From JBEKSX01 sp049516635 (GTDB lineage: Bacteria; Bacteroidota; Ignavibacteria; Tepidaquicellales; OLB5): a stretch of 64,000 bases of DNA. Shown in pieces: positions 19,567 through 28,756 of this stretch. The notes under the pieces are model-generated. The model was not told the origin of the DNA and searched no databases. It saw only the letters and a list, made by a program, of their open reading frames with translations. A program made the position numbers and the translations under genes. The stretch covers positions 1 to 64,000 of the forward strand of contig JBEKSX010000001.1 of NCBI GenBank assembly GCA_049516635.1, given 5' to 3'. How positions within the stretch are numbered: position 1 is the first letter of the stretch; every line of letters begins with the position of its first letter.

Positions 19567-19646
19567 TTATTAATATTTAGTTGTTAAAATTTAGTGTATT
19601 TGTAGTTAGACCTGACAGATTGGAAAACCTGTCAGGCCGAGATTTC

Positions 19647-21476
19647 CTACATTGCCATCACTTCTTTTTCTCTTTGTTCGCGGAGCTGACGGGTATAAAG
19701 GCTGTAATAATAACCTTTCTTTTTCATCAGTTCGTAATGACTGCCATCTTCTATTATCTTTCCTTTGCTTATAACGAGTATCCTGTCACAATTCTTGATG
19801 GTGGAAAGCCTGTGTGCTATCAATATCGAAGTTCTGCCTTCCATCATGCTTAATATACCCTTCTGTATCCTTGCTTCAGTAATTGTATCTACTGATGAAG
19901 TTGCTTCATCCATAATGAATATCCTCGGATCGGCTAGCACAGCCCTGGCAAATGACACAAGCTGTTTTTCACCCATAGAGAGATTTTCACCACCTTCTCC
20001 GACCTCTTCATCAAGACGGTTGCTAAAATCCTCAGCACCGACGAGATTTAACGCATCGATTATTTCGCCGTCACTGGTATCATCCCTTCCATAGCGTATG
20101 TTATCGCGTACGCTTCCGGAAAAAAGGTGCGGGGTCTGGAGTACAACACCAAGACGGCTTCTCAAGCTGAACAAAGACTTTTTCCTGTAATCTACACCGT
20201 CAATTCTCAGAACACCTCCTGTAGGTTCATAGAACCTGCAAATCAGGCTCGTAATAGTTGACTTACCTCCACCTGTCTCACCGACCAGAGCAATAGATTC
20301 CCCCGCTTCTATCTTTAAATTGAAGTTCTCGATAACGGGTTTACCCTGTTCATAATGGAAGGATACATTTTCGAACTCTATATCGCCATTGATATTCTTG
20401 AAATCAGTACTGTCGGTGGAGTCATAGATCAATGGCTTTGTATCCACGAGCGAAAATATCCTTTCACCGGCGGAGATGCTGTTCTGCGCTTGGGAATAGA
20501 ACCTGGTAATATCGAGTATCGGTTCAAATATCAGCGTTGCATACCCGAAAAAAGCCGCAAGCTTTCCGACAGTGATCTCCGGCGGTATAGCCAATACCAT
20601 ATTCCCTCCGAAGTAAAGTACAAGTGCGGCTCCAACCGAGCCTATAAAAACTACCATCGGAATGAATATCGCGCTAAAGAAAGCCGACCTGTAAGCAGAC
20701 CATCTCATTTTTTCACTCAATCCTCGGAATTCCTTACTTACTCTTTTTTCCTGAACCATACTTTTATTCACTTCCACACCGTTGATGTGTTCATTGAAGC
20801 TGGCAGTAATCTCGCTGTTATATTTTCTTGCCTGCCGGGAATACATCAAAATAAGCATCCTTATCTTTATGGAAACGACCATGAGAACAGGAATTGTCAG
20901 GGTAACAATTGCTCCCAGCTTCCAGTTATATATGAACATCGCTATCACACAAAACACAATCATGCCCGTTCCCCAGATGACTGAGATCATTTCCCACGAG
21001 ATAAGCTCGGTCACTTTCACTGCATCTGAAGAGATCCTGGAAAGGAGCCAGCCGACAGCAGACTTATCAAAGAAAGAGAACGAAAGCCTCTGCAGTCTAA
21101 TAAACATCTGCTGCCTGATATCAAACATCACGTATTCCTGTATCCTGCCCGCATAATAAATAAATCCCATCACACAAACGGCAATCAACGACCCCATCCC
21201 AAACAGGAGCAGACAATAAAATTTCAATCCTGCCAGATCCGCCGGGGTTCTAAGGCCGGGATGCTCTTTATATGTGTTCGTGACAGGGAATATCACCTTA
21301 TCCAGCAAGTTCATCCATACGAGCGGGAATACCGATTCCACGGCAGCCACGAGCAGGATAAATATTGTGAAGGCAGTTACCCACTTCGGATACTTTAAGC
21401 TGTATGTGAACAGCCTCTTCAGAAAAGGCAGTAAAGCCCCTTTGGTCTTATAATGCTGTTCCTGCATTTGTGCCAT
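19647..21476 (-). CDS. ABC exporter subunit (permease-ATPase), catalytic-site partner
   Basis: A 609-residue half-transporter: six membrane helices in residues about 30-330, then a nucleotide-binding domain with Walker A GETGGGKST and Walker B FIMDEATSSVD, which has the catalytic Glu, and the H-loop AHRLSTI. Its signature motif is LSMGE rather than LSGGQ. The adjacent gene has the reciprocal pattern, so the two should form a heterodimer with one working and one degenerate ATP site, as in TM287/288 and BmrCD. It begins 33 bases after its partner ends. The substrate is unknown; lipids, peptides and drugs are all exported by this family. Confidence 0.93.
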   Translation of the reverse strand: MAQMQEQHYKTKGALLPFLKRLFTYSLKYPKWVTAFTIFILLVAAVESVFPLVWMNLLDKVIFPVTNTYKEHPGLRTPADLAGLKFYCLLLFGMGSLIAVCVMGFIYYAGRIQEYVMFDIRQQMFIRLQRLSFSFFDKSAVGWLLSRISSDAVKVTELISWEMISVIWGTGMIVFCVIAMFIYNWKLGAIVTLTIPVLMVVSIKIRMLILMYSRQARKYNSEITASFNEHINGVEVNKSMVQEKRVSKEFRGLSEKMRWSAYRSAFFSAIFIPMVVFIGSVGAALVLYFGGNMVLAIPPEITVGKLAAFFGYATLIFEPILDITRFYSQAQNSISAGERIFSLVDTKPLIYDSTDSTDFKNINGDIEFENVSFHYEQGKPVIENFNLKIEAGESIALVGETGGGKSTITSLICRFYEPTGGVLRIDGVDYRKKSLFSLRSRLGVVLQTPHLFSGSVRDNIRYGRDDTSDGEIIDALNLVGAEDFSNRLDEEVGEGGENLSMGEKQLVSFARAVLADPRIFIMDEATSSVDTITEARIQKGILSMMEGRTSILIAHRLSTIKNCDRILVISKGKIIEDGSHYELMKKKGYYYSLYTRQLREQREKEVMAM

Positions 21477-21509
21477 ATTATTTCTCCGTTTCTTTCATTA
21501 TAATCTTGA

Positions 21510-23417
21510 TTATTCAGTGCTGATTATTTGTTTATCGATAAATCTTTTACTTTTCTTTTCTCTAATTATATTTTCCTTCTTTAATTCGGAATCTATCTCA
21601 TCTTCGATAGATACTTGTATATCAAATATTTTCCTGTAAAAGCCGTGGTTCATGATAAGTTCCTCATGCGTTCCGGACTCTTCGACCGTACCTTTATCAA
21701 GAACTATGATCCTGTCGCAGTCCTGTATGGACGTAATCCTGTGTGCAATGATGAAGGTTGTCTTACCTTTCAGGATACGCCTGAGAGCACGCTGTATAGC
21801 ATATTCCGTTTCGGAATCCACTGATGAAGTGGAATCATCCAGAACAAGAATATCCGGGTTTTTCAGAAGAGTCCTTGCAAGGGTTACACGCTGTTTTTGA
21901 CCTCCTGAAAGAGTCACACCTTTTTCGCCCACGACTGTATCATATGAATCCGGAAAAGCTTCCTCAATGATGCCGTGTATGTTAGCTATCTTTGCCGATT
22001 CTATTACTTCTTCTATGTGCGTATCCGGTTTTACATATGCGATATTATCCTTTATTGTAGTAGAGAAGAGGAACGGTCTCTGCAGCACAACACCGAACCT
22101 GCTCCTCAGGTACTCTTTCGAATATTCACTTATATTCCTGCCGTCTATCCTGATGGTTCCTGAATCCGGTTCATAGAATCTCATCAAGAGCGAGATGATG
22201 GTAGATTTACCGCAGCCCGTAGGACCCAGAAGTGCTATCTTCTCACCCTGCTTCACCGAGAAGCTGATATTATTCAATACATTGTCTTTTGAATTCTTAT
22301 CATATTTAAAACTGACGTTCTCGAACAGTATCTCACCTTTCAGCTTCTTGTAATCGTTGTAGCTGCCCGAATAATTTTCTTCCGGGTAATTCAAAATGGA
22401 ATAGACTCTCTGTATTGCAACAGAAGTCATTCCCATTTCACTTACAAGTTGAGGTACTCTTCTCATAGGCCAGGTTACCATCATTGCATAAGAATAGAAT
22501 GCAATATACTCACCCGCGGAAATAACACCGGTCAATGCAAAGTAGCCTCCAATAAATACGGATATGGTTATCTGCAGGTGAACGATAAAATCCGATGAAG
22601 GCCAGAATATCCTGTGGAGGTTAGCCAACTTTATTCCCCAGTCGCGAGCTTCCCTGTTCTGTCTGGTGAACTTATTAATCTCGTATTCCTCTTTAGCAAA
22701 AGCTTTCACCACTCTAATACCTGATAGATTTTCCTGAACGATAGAAGTTAATCTATCTTGCCTCTTCTCGTGCTCGGTCCATACTTTGCTTTCCTTTCTG
22801 AAGAAGTACATAGAACCGATCGAAACAATTGGCAGTGAGGTTATCGCTATTAACGCATAGGTAAGGTTAATGCTTAGCATCATGAAGAACGAACCGAAGA
22901 ATACAGCGGTCATCCTCACAATTTCTACAACCTGGATCGACGAGAATTTCCGTATTGTTTCCACATCGCCTGTACATCGCTGTACCAGTTCACCTGTCGG
23001 TGTCCTGCTGAAATACTCCAGCGGTAAATGCTGTATATGTGTGAAAAGATTATCCTTCAGCTTTTTAACAGCCTTTTCTGTAGATGAGGCACTTATAGCA
23101 CTGGCAGCAAACATAAAAGCCGCCCTGGACAGCGATATAACGAGAAATAATAAGCCCAGGCTAACCAATACTACACGCAAGTTATCCGGCTTCATTTCCG
23201 GCAGGAATGAGTACAGCATTCTTGTGACAAAGTCATCAGCCGTGACCTTTTCTGTTCCATTGCTGAGAAAGAAGACTATTACTTTATCAACGGCTATTTG
23301 CAGTACTCTCGGCTCAAGCATCCTTATGATTATCGAAATAATGAGAAATATGCCCGAAGTCAGGTAGAAATACTTCCACCTGTCCAGAATTTCAAACAAT
23401 TTTGTAAGACTTTTCAA
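21510..23417 (-). CDS. ABC exporter subunit (permease-ATPase), degenerate-site partner
   Basis: A 635-residue half-transporter with six helices (about residues 15-330) and an ATPase domain: Walker A GPTGCGKST, intact signature LSGGQ, Walker B LVLDDSTSSVD in which Asp replaces the catalytic Glu, and AHRITSI. Together with the downstream subunit this gives a heterodimeric exporter. The start is TTG at 23417, supported by a strong AAAGGAGAAATAA ribosome site. A polar tail of about 40 residues follows the ATPase domain. It is the first gene of the pair, and a strong terminator of an upstream transcript lies only 59 bases before it. Confidence 0.93.
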   Translation of the reverse strand: MKSLTKLFEILDRWKYFYLTSGIFLIISIIIRMLEPRVLQIAVDKVIVFFLSNGTEKVTADDFVTRMLYSFLPEMKPDNLRVVLVSLGLLFLVISLSRAAFMFAASAISASSTEKAVKKLKDNLFTHIQHLPLEYFSRTPTGELVQRCTGDVETIRKFSSIQVVEIVRMTAVFFGSFFMMLSINLTYALIAITSLPIVSIGSMYFFRKESKVWTEHEKRQDRLTSIVQENLSGIRVVKAFAKEEYEINKFTRQNREARDWGIKLANLHRIFWPSSDFIVHLQITISVFIGGYFALTGVISAGEYIAFYSYAMMVTWPMRRVPQLVSEMGMTSVAIQRVYSILNYPEENYSGSYNDYKKLKGEILFENVSFKYDKNSKDNVLNNISFSVKQGEKIALLGPTGCGKSTIISLLMRFYEPDSGTIRIDGRNISEYSKEYLRSRFGVVLQRPFLFSTTIKDNIAYVKPDTHIEEVIESAKIANIHGIIEEAFPDSYDTVVGEKGVTLSGGQKQRVTLARTLLKNPDILVLDDSTSSVDSETEYAIQRALRRILKGKTTFIIAHRITSIQDCDRIIVLDKGTVEESGTHEELIMNHGFYRKIFDIQVSIEDEIDSELKKENIIREKKSKRFIDKQIISTE

Positions 23418-23473
23418 TTATTTCTCCTTTTTTTATCCTTATCTCCCATTACGATCGGGGAAATGTATAGGGG

Positions 23474-23694
23474 TTAAAAAAAAACCGCAGACTTATTTTA
23501 TTTGTCCGCGGTTTAAAACTCTTTTTATTATGGGTATGATTATTCTGTACTCCTCCATTTAAACCACGGACATACTGCACCCATAGGTGTAATGCAATTG
23601 ACTGAGTCAAACTTAATATGTAAATAGGTAATTGCCATTTTAGTTAATGATACACCTAAGTTTTATTTAAGTTAGTAAAACGTGGTTCATTTAA
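23474..23694 (-). ncRNA. Candidate structured small RNA (6S-like shape), about 220 nt
   Basis: On the minus strand a complete transcription unit is visible without a clear protein gene. A promoter at 23701-23729 would start RNA near 23694. Three nested inverted repeats follow: AACCACG with CGTGGTT (23681-23687 and 23562-23568), TAGGTGTA with TACACCTA (23651-23658 and 23584-23591) and AATGGCAATT with AATTGCATT (about 23631-23640 and 23591-23599). A strong terminator ends the unit. A long rod with internal bubbles recalls 6S RNA, but no known consensus was recognised. An alternative is a 32-codon ORF at 23540-23638 (starting MAITYLHIK, ending near CPWFKWRSTE) inside the same unit. Confidence 0.42.
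23476..23514 (-). terminator. Strong rho-independent terminator on minus strand
   Basis: AAACCGCGGAC and GTCTGCGGTTT pair over 11 positions with one mismatch around an AT loop, and nine T follow on the minus strand. It lies 470 bases after the phzF stop codon, too far to be that gene's ordinary terminator, which supports a separate small RNA. Confidence 0.78.
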
Positions 23695-23700
23695 CACACA

Positions 23701-23729
23701 AAGTTATGGAAAAAAACCGAAAGTGTCAA
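23701..23729 (-). promoter_or_regulatory. Promoter for the candidate small RNA
   Basis: On the minus strand, TTGACA (23724-23729) is separated by exactly 17 bases from TAACTT (23701-23706). The latter reads TAACTTTG, which also fits the TAnnTTTG element reported for Bacteroidota housekeeping promoters. Confidence 0.6.
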
Positions 23730-23983
23730 GAGGAAGAGAAAAATTCTATATAATATAATAAAATTTCTATCATATTAGTATCTTAGTTCATTATTTATTA
23801 ATAAAAATTGAATGGAAGAATTCCATATGAAATTCATCCTGCGTTGATATGACCTTACCGATCCTAGATACACAGATTACTTGTACTTGGCATTTCTATC
23901 TGGATCCCCTCTTGCCTCTCTCTGCAGATCAACGAGTCGAATCGTCGACAGGCAGGCAGGAATAACAAACAGTGTTGAACCGC

Positions 23984-24778
23984 CTATGCAGTCATTTCGA
24001 CTGTTAGGACTGTGACAGCTTTGCCGGTTAGATATACACGGTCTCCTTGTACTCTTACGCCCAACGTTCCGCCTCGTTTTGATGCCTGGTAAGCCTTGAA
24101 AATATTCTTATTCAGCTTCTTCATCCAGTACGGACCCAGTACGCAATGCGCAGAACCTGTTACCGGGTCTTCATTAACTCCCATTGACGGAGCAAAAAAT
24201 CTTGAGATGAAATCATATCCCGGCATATCAGCTTTTGCCGTCACAAGCACTTCACCGCTGAAAGGAAGCGTTCTCATCGTTTCAATATCAGGTTTAAGCG
24301 AACGGATTTCTTCTGCGTTCTTCAATTCTGCAATATAGATCCATTTCGATTTTCCTGTATAGACAGGTTTTGTTCCAATAGCTTTTTCAAGATCAGGGAA
24401 TATAGAAATCTCTTCTGTATCCATTGCAGGAAAATTAAGCTCAATCTCTTCATCTTTAAATCGAGCGGTCAGCAGCCCGCTTTTAGTATGAAAATGTATT
24501 ATGTCTTCTACTTTAACAATTCCTTGTTCCCGCAAAAGATGTGCACTCGCTAAGGTGGCATGTCCGCAGAGGTTTATCTCCGCAACGGGTGTAAACCACC
24601 GGAGCAGAAAATCTTTACCCGATCTCACAATAAAAGCGGTTTCCGACAGATTCATTTTAAATGCAATGTTCTGCATCTGCTTATCGTTGAGCTCTTTTTC
24701 GAGTATGCATACACCGGCGGGATTTCCGGAAAACGGCTTATCGGTAAATGCATCGACTGTATGAATTGGTATTAACAT
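23984..24778 (-). CDS. PhzF family isomerase-like protein
   Basis: A 264-residue protein of the PhzF/diaminopimelate-epimerase fold. Recognisable features are HTVDAFTDKPFSGNPAGVC at the N-terminus, LSETAF near residue 45 with the probable catalytic Glu, NLCGHATLASAH near residue 70 and the second-domain GVNEDPVTGSAHC near residue 200. In Pseudomonas PhzF isomerises a phenazine precursor, but most members occur in genomes without phenazine genes and their substrates are unknown. None of the other phenazine genes are here. It stands alone, with terminators on both sides. Confidence 0.92.
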   Translation of the reverse strand: MLIPIHTVDAFTDKPFSGNPAGVCILEKELNDKQMQNIAFKMNLSETAFIVRSGKDFLLRWFTPVAEINLCGHATLASAHLLREQGIVKVEDIIHFHTKSGLLTARFKDEEIELNFPAMDTEEISIFPDLEKAIGTKPVYTGKSKWIYIAELKNAEEIRSLKPDIETMRTLPFSGEVLVTAKADMPGYDFISRFFAPSMGVNEDPVTGSAHCVLGPYWMKKLNKNIFKAYQASKRGGTLGVRVQGDRVYLTGKAVTVLTVEMTA

Positions 24779-24860
24779 AGAAATTATATTATTTTTATGT
24801 TTTTAAGTCTATGATGTGCAAGAGAAAAATCTTTATAACAAAACCCGGGGTAAAATAAAA

Positions 24861-24882
24861 AACCCCGCTTCTGAGCGGGGTT
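24861..24882 (-). terminator. Terminator after the T9SS cargo gene at 24912
   Basis: A perfect eight-base-pair stem AACCCCGC/GCGGGGTT is followed on the minus strand by TTTTTATTTT. It ends the transcript that includes the 304-residue secreted protein. Confidence 0.85.
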
Positions 24883-24911
24883 AATTTAAAATCGAATTAT
24901 TAAAACAGCAA

Positions 24912-25826
24912 TTACTTTGCTAATACCATTTTTTTTACTTCAGTCTTCTCTGTTGTTTTTAACCTGTAGAAGTAGATTCCGCTTGGTAGATTCGATGCAT
25001 TGAACTTTATCGAATGTTCTCCTTCATTTTGCTGTCCGTCTACCAAAACGGAAACTTCTCTGCCCAGCCTGTCATATATAGTTATTTTAACATAGGTAGA
25101 GTTTTTAAGTACATAGCTAATATTGGTTTCGGGATTGAAGGGGTTCGGATAGTTCTTCAGGTTAAAGTAAGATTCCGTAGAATTATCCTGGCTGTTTGCT
25201 GTTTCCTGTTTTACTTCTTTATTAGGTCTCTCGGAAATCAGGGCAATCCCCGTTTCGATCTTAGCTGTTTTGAAATCTTTTCCAGTCTGGTAGGAAATCT
25301 GAATGCCCATCGCTTCGTTTTCAAGAATAGAGAAATCTTCTCCAGCTAATTTCGATATGACCTTAAATTCGTTCTCGTTGATATTGATATGTATCTCTTT
25401 CCAGCCTGAGAAATTGAGGGAAATAGGTTTTGACTCGAGCCTGGTATCGAAATTCTCGTCATATCTCCCGTCATTATTCCTATCAAAAAGGATCTGGACG
25501 GTTGCGTTCATGTCTAAACTTACACCCTGAAGCATTAATGTTAGAATATTATCCTCGGTCACCTGTATTTTTTGTTCTTTCCTGATGAGGCCTACAAAGG
25601 AATTCGCTCCCGTTACAGCATCGGTAGCTAAAATCTCAGCATATCCATTCTCAAGATTATCATTTTCATGAGAATATTTCATAGTGAGATTTCCGCCCCA
25701 ATACCAACCCGGAAGCTTATGGTCTCCGAAACTATCGATTACGTTATTAGTTTGTGAATATGCACTGGAAAGGCAAAAACACAAGGTAAGCAAGATTGCG
25801 CAAAGTCCACCAATGATTTTCTTCAC
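24912..25826 (-). CDS. Secreted protein of unknown function with T9SS sorting domain
   Basis: A 304-residue exported protein. A signal peptide covers about residues 1-25 (KKIIGGLCAILLTLCFCLSS then AYSQ). Residues 26-205 form a domain I do not recognise; its beta-rich pattern (for example LPGWYWGGNL, and FDRNNDGRYDENFDTRLE with a possible calcium-binding loop) suggests a carbohydrate-binding-like fold. The C-terminus is a type A T9SS sorting domain with LKNYPNPFNPET and a terminal KMVLAK. It follows the small T9SS protein at 25868 in the same direction with a 41-base gap. Confidence 0.85.
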   Translation of the reverse strand: MKKIIGGLCAILLTLCFCLSSAYSQTNNVIDSFGDHKLPGWYWGGNLTMKYSHENDNLENGYAEILATDAVTGANSFVGLIRKEQKIQVTEDNILTLMLQGVSLDMNATVQILFDRNNDGRYDENFDTRLESKPISLNFSGWKEIHININENEFKVISKLAGEDFSILENEAMGIQISYQTGKDFKTAKIETGIALISERPNKEVKQETANSQDNSTESYFNLKNYPNPFNPETNISYVLKNSTYVKITIYDRLGREVSVLVDGQQNEGEHSIKFNASNLPSGIYFYRLKTTEKTEVKKMVLAK

Positions 25827-25867
25827 TCTTAAATTTACCTCCTTTAATATTTAGAATATGAGTCAGA

Positions 25868-26236
25868 CTACTTAACAAGGGTCATCCGTTTTACGGATGA
25901 ATAGTCTCCCTGCTGCAGTCTGTAGAGGTAAATCCCTGCGGGAAGGTTAGTAGCATCGAACGAGTATTCATAGTCCCCGGCTATTTGATACTCATCTATA
26001 ACTACCTGCACCACCTGTCCGACTAGATTGTAAACCGTTAATTTTACTGCTCCGTCGGTTTTCAGAGTATATGAAAGTATAGTGGATGGATTGAAAGGAT
26101 TCGGATAATTCTGATTTAAAACAAACTTATCCGGGTTACCCTTCATATCATCAAGATGTTTTTTAGTAAAGGCGCTTGAATTAAACGTACCTAAAATAAA
26201 AAACAAACTTAATAAGTAAACATATACTTTATACAT
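25868..26236 (-). CDS. Minimal T9SS sorting-domain protein
   Basis: A 122-residue protein that consists of a signal peptide (about residues 1-22), a linker of about 17 residues and a complete type A T9SS sorting domain (LNQNYPNPFNPST to KRMTLVK). There is no cargo domain. It could be the remnant of a larger secreted protein, or a small surface protein in its own right. The frame is intact and the signal is good. It lies 41 bases upstream of the 304-residue cargo gene, so the two probably share a transcript. Confidence 0.82.
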   Translation of the reverse strand: MYKVYVYLLSLFFILGTFNSSAFTKKHLDDMKGNPDKFVLNQNYPNPFNPSTILSYTLKTDGAVKLTVYNLVGQVVQVVIDEYQIAGDYEYSFDATNLPAGIYLYRLQQGDYSSVKRMTLVK

Positions 26237-26331
26237 TACCTCTTATTTAATTAACCGAAACTACGCAAAAAAGATGAAATTGTCAAGATATTATTCTTGA
26301 ACGGAGGTATTAAAAACCTTCAATAATAAGC

Positions 26332-26357
26332 GGGAAATGGCATTTTTGCCATTTCCC
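26332..26357 (-). terminator. Hairpin after htrA
   Basis: A perfect 11-base-pair stem GGGAAATGGCA/TGCCATTTCCC with a four-base loop lies 16 bases past the htrA stop codon. The T-tract on the minus strand is weak, so it may act as an mRNA-stabilising hairpin as well as a terminator. Confidence 0.65.
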
Positions 26358-26372
26358 CTAAAATTATTTCCA

Positions 26373-27890
26373 TTACTGTATCTCAACAGCTACAATTCTC
26401 TCCTGTTTATCGGGAGTAACGATTCTCATTAGTATAGAATCACCTTCCTTTTTCCCATTAACTATTTCAGCTAAGTCATCTACGTTACTAATTTTCTTTT
26501 TGTCAGCTTCAGTGATTACATAATTCTCTCTTATACCTCTCATGAAAGCTTCAGAGAAATTATCAACGGAGGTGACCAGTATACCATTCTTTACATCATA
26601 TTTATCTTTTATCGTATTATCGATATTCGTCACCTGCATACCCAGCGGTTTTATAACTTTGGATGAAAGAGAACCTTCGTTCTTCTGTTCACTTTGATTT
26701 TCATTCATTGCCTGATTTTCATTTTCATCTGTACGGGGTTTCAAAGTAACTTCTTTATCAATATTCTTACCGTCCCTGAAGAGAGTGAGTTTAACAACTT
26801 CACCCGGGTGCTTGCTTCCGATCAAAGCCTGCAATTCATTTGCTGCATCTACAGTTTTTCCATCTACTGATAATATGACATCACCTACTTTGATACCTGC
26901 TTCTTCACCGGCTCCTCCTTTTACAACTCCCTGTACCAGGACACCTTCTGCTTTGCTCAATCCGAGTCCTTTAGCCATTGTTTCATCTATGGATTGGATG
27001 TTCACACCGATATAGCCCCTAATCACTTTACCGTTCTTTATTAATTCGGGGACTACGTTCTTTACCAAATTAACCGGAATTGCAAATCCATAACCCTGGT
27101 AATAACCGGTATTTGTTTTAATTGCCGAATTGATTCCGACCAGCTGACCGTTCATATCAACCAAGGCACCTCCGCTGTTGCCCGGATTAATCGCAGCGTC
27201 GGTTTGTATGAAATCCTCAATACCGTATCCTTTTGCGTCAGCATTTATGCCGATATTCCTACCCTTTGCACTAACAATACCGGCTGTAACCGTTGAATTT
27301 AATCCGAGCGGATTCCCGATCGCCAGCACCCATTCACCTACCTGCACATTATCCGAATTTCCAAAAGACATAACCGGCAGATCATTAGCATCGATCTTTA
27401 TCACTGCGATATCTGTGTTAGGATCTGTTCCAATCAACTTTGCGTTGAACTCACGCTTATCAGTAAGAGTGACCTTTATCCCATTCTTGCCGGCATCCCT
27501 GACAACATGGTTATTTGTAACAATGTAACCATCCTTTGAAATGATCACACCTGAACCGCTACCAACTTCCGGCATTTGATCGGGCATTTTGAAATCAGGA
27601 CCGAAGAAAAAATGGAACGGGTTGTTCTCATCACCCTGTTGATTATTTTTAGGTTCTGTTTTCACAACAATACTGACAACAGTAGGTGTGACTACCTTGC
27701 TAACTTCAATAAAAGCATCATTAAGGGCTTTTATTTCAGGATTAGGTTTTACGGGCGGAGTTGTGTTAAAATCTATCGGTGAATCCGAGAATAATACTTT
27801 TGCTCCGCTGAAGTTCGCAATTAAAGCTGCACCGAAAATTAATGCGAATAATACCACTAATCCCGCTGCTATTATTGATTTTCTTGACAT
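26373..27890 (-). CDS. htrA: Do/DegQ-type periplasmic serine protease
   Basis: A 505-residue envelope protease/chaperone for misfolded proteins. An N-terminal hydrophobic anchor (about residues 6-28) is followed by a trypsin-like domain with NNHVV (His near 126), NTDIAVIKI (Asp near 160) and GNSGGALV (Ser near 237). Two PDZ domains follow (about 280-380 and 410-500), and between them is a low-complexity Glu/Asn/Gln linker. This is the DegP/DegQ arrangement. It stands between the small T9SS cargo gene and recO, without an obvious operon partner. Confidence 0.95.
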   Translation of the reverse strand: MSRKSIIAAGLVVLFALIFGAALIANFSGAKVLFSDSPIDFNTTPPVKPNPEIKALNDAFIEVSKVVTPTVVSIVVKTEPKNNQQGDENNPFHFFFGPDFKMPDQMPEVGSGSGVIISKDGYIVTNNHVVRDAGKNGIKVTLTDKREFNAKLIGTDPNTDIAVIKIDANDLPVMSFGNSDNVQVGEWVLAIGNPLGLNSTVTAGIVSAKGRNIGINADAKGYGIEDFIQTDAAINPGNSGGALVDMNGQLVGINSAIKTNTGYYQGYGFAIPVNLVKNVVPELIKNGKVIRGYIGVNIQSIDETMAKGLGLSKAEGVLVQGVVKGGAGEEAGIKVGDVILSVDGKTVDAANELQALIGSKHPGEVVKLTLFRDGKNIDKEVTLKPRTDENENQAMNENQSEQKNEGSLSSKVIKPLGMQVTNIDNTIKDKYDVKNGILVTSVDNFSEAFMRGIRENYVITEADKKKISNVDDLAEIVNGKKEGDSILMRIVTPDKQERIVAVEIQ

Positions 27891-27954
27891 TTATTTATCT
27901 CCTTTGATTAAATAATAACTTATTTCAGTAAATATCAGAATGTACGCCTTTATA

Positions 27955-28743
27955 CTATAAATCCGTCTCCTTCGTGTTAAATACTCTTTTTGTTTTTGAA
28001 AAATTTATGCTGTCAAAATGCTCTTCAAAATATTTTTCAAAGAAATTATCCAGAGCTTTCACAGATGGCTTTAAAATATTAAATCGTGTAATCTCCTCAA
28101 AGTTCCCGTTTTTAAGAACATCAAATATTGATTCGCCGGGTATGTTTGAAGCAGGTTTATCCATTACTTTCTGGTTATCAAACCCGTGCCCATCGTCCCG
28201 TTCGTGTTTATAATTATATAAATTATGGAATTTACTATCAATAGATTTATTAATATTACCTTTATCTAGTACTTTCATTGCATTTTTATCCACCTCGAAA
28301 CCGAGGATTTTAGCTAACTTAAACTCATAAATAAATAACACATTAACATAATTTTTAGTTGCGTTATCAAGATGCTTGAGAGCCTGAGTAATAAGGTTAA
28401 ATAAAGTTTTATTTTCCTGATTTTCCATAGTTGCTTTATTTACCAGTTCAATAATTCTGAAGCCCAACTCGACTTTTCTGTCATTATCATGTATCCTTCT
28501 AAAAGAATTAATATATTCAGCACCCGAGAGTAAATGCAAAGTTCTGTTTTCCTTAAAATACAGCATGGCTTCGATGTATGCCATTGACTGGAGAACCCCT
28601 CCCCAACGTGTCTTAGTATTTCTGACTCCTTTTGCAATAGTTCTTAATTTACCATGCGTTTGGGTGTACAGTGTTACTACCTTGCTGGACTCGCGGTAAT
28701 TATCCGATTTCAGAACTACGGCAGGTGTTTTGATTATAGGCAT
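27955..28743 (-). CDS. recO: DNA repair protein RecO
   Basis: A RecO protein of about 262 residues, which loads RecA on single-stranded DNA with RecF and RecR. The start is taken as ATG at 28743 (MPIIKTPAVVLKSDNYRESS), because the longer frame to 28806 would overlap mtnA and adds no conserved sequence. An OB-fold occupies about residues 1-80 (SSKVVTLYTQTHGKLRTIAKGVR). The C-terminal helical half follows. The zinc Cys residues of many RecO proteins are absent. The gene begins 13 bases after the mtnA stop. Confidence 0.9.
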   Translation of the reverse strand: MPIIKTPAVVLKSDNYRESSKVVTLYTQTHGKLRTIAKGVRNTKTRWGGVLQSMAYIEAMLYFKENRTLHLLSGAEYINSFRRIHDNDRKVELGFRIIELVNKATMENQENKTLFNLITQALKHLDNATKNYVNVLFIYEFKLAKILGFEVDKNAMKVLDKGNINKSIDSKFHNLYNYKHERDDGHGFDNQKVMDKPASNIPGESIFDVLKNGNFEEITRFNILKPSVKALDNFFEKYFEEHFDSINFSKTKRVFNTKETDL

Positions 28744-28756
28744 ATTCTTAAGTCTT

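Larger units (their letters stand above)
23418..23983. other. 566-base gap between ABC exporter and PhzF gene
   Basis: No protein gene longer than about 35 codons is visible. It holds the candidate small RNA unit listed separately (promoter, nested inverted repeats, terminator). The part from 23730 to 23983 has no clear structure except a short CGAGTCGAATCGTCGACAGG stretch with partial symmetry near 23933 and an AGGCAGGCAGG run. Confidence 0.6.

Noticed and set aside
20355..20984. 209-codon frame opposite an ABC exporter gene
   Set aside because: It is antisense to a well-supported gene with conserved domains; its own sequence has no domain pattern.
22870..23367. 165-codon frame opposite the second ABC gene
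   Set aside because: Antisense shadow of membrane-helix codons; no ribosome site and no recognisable family.
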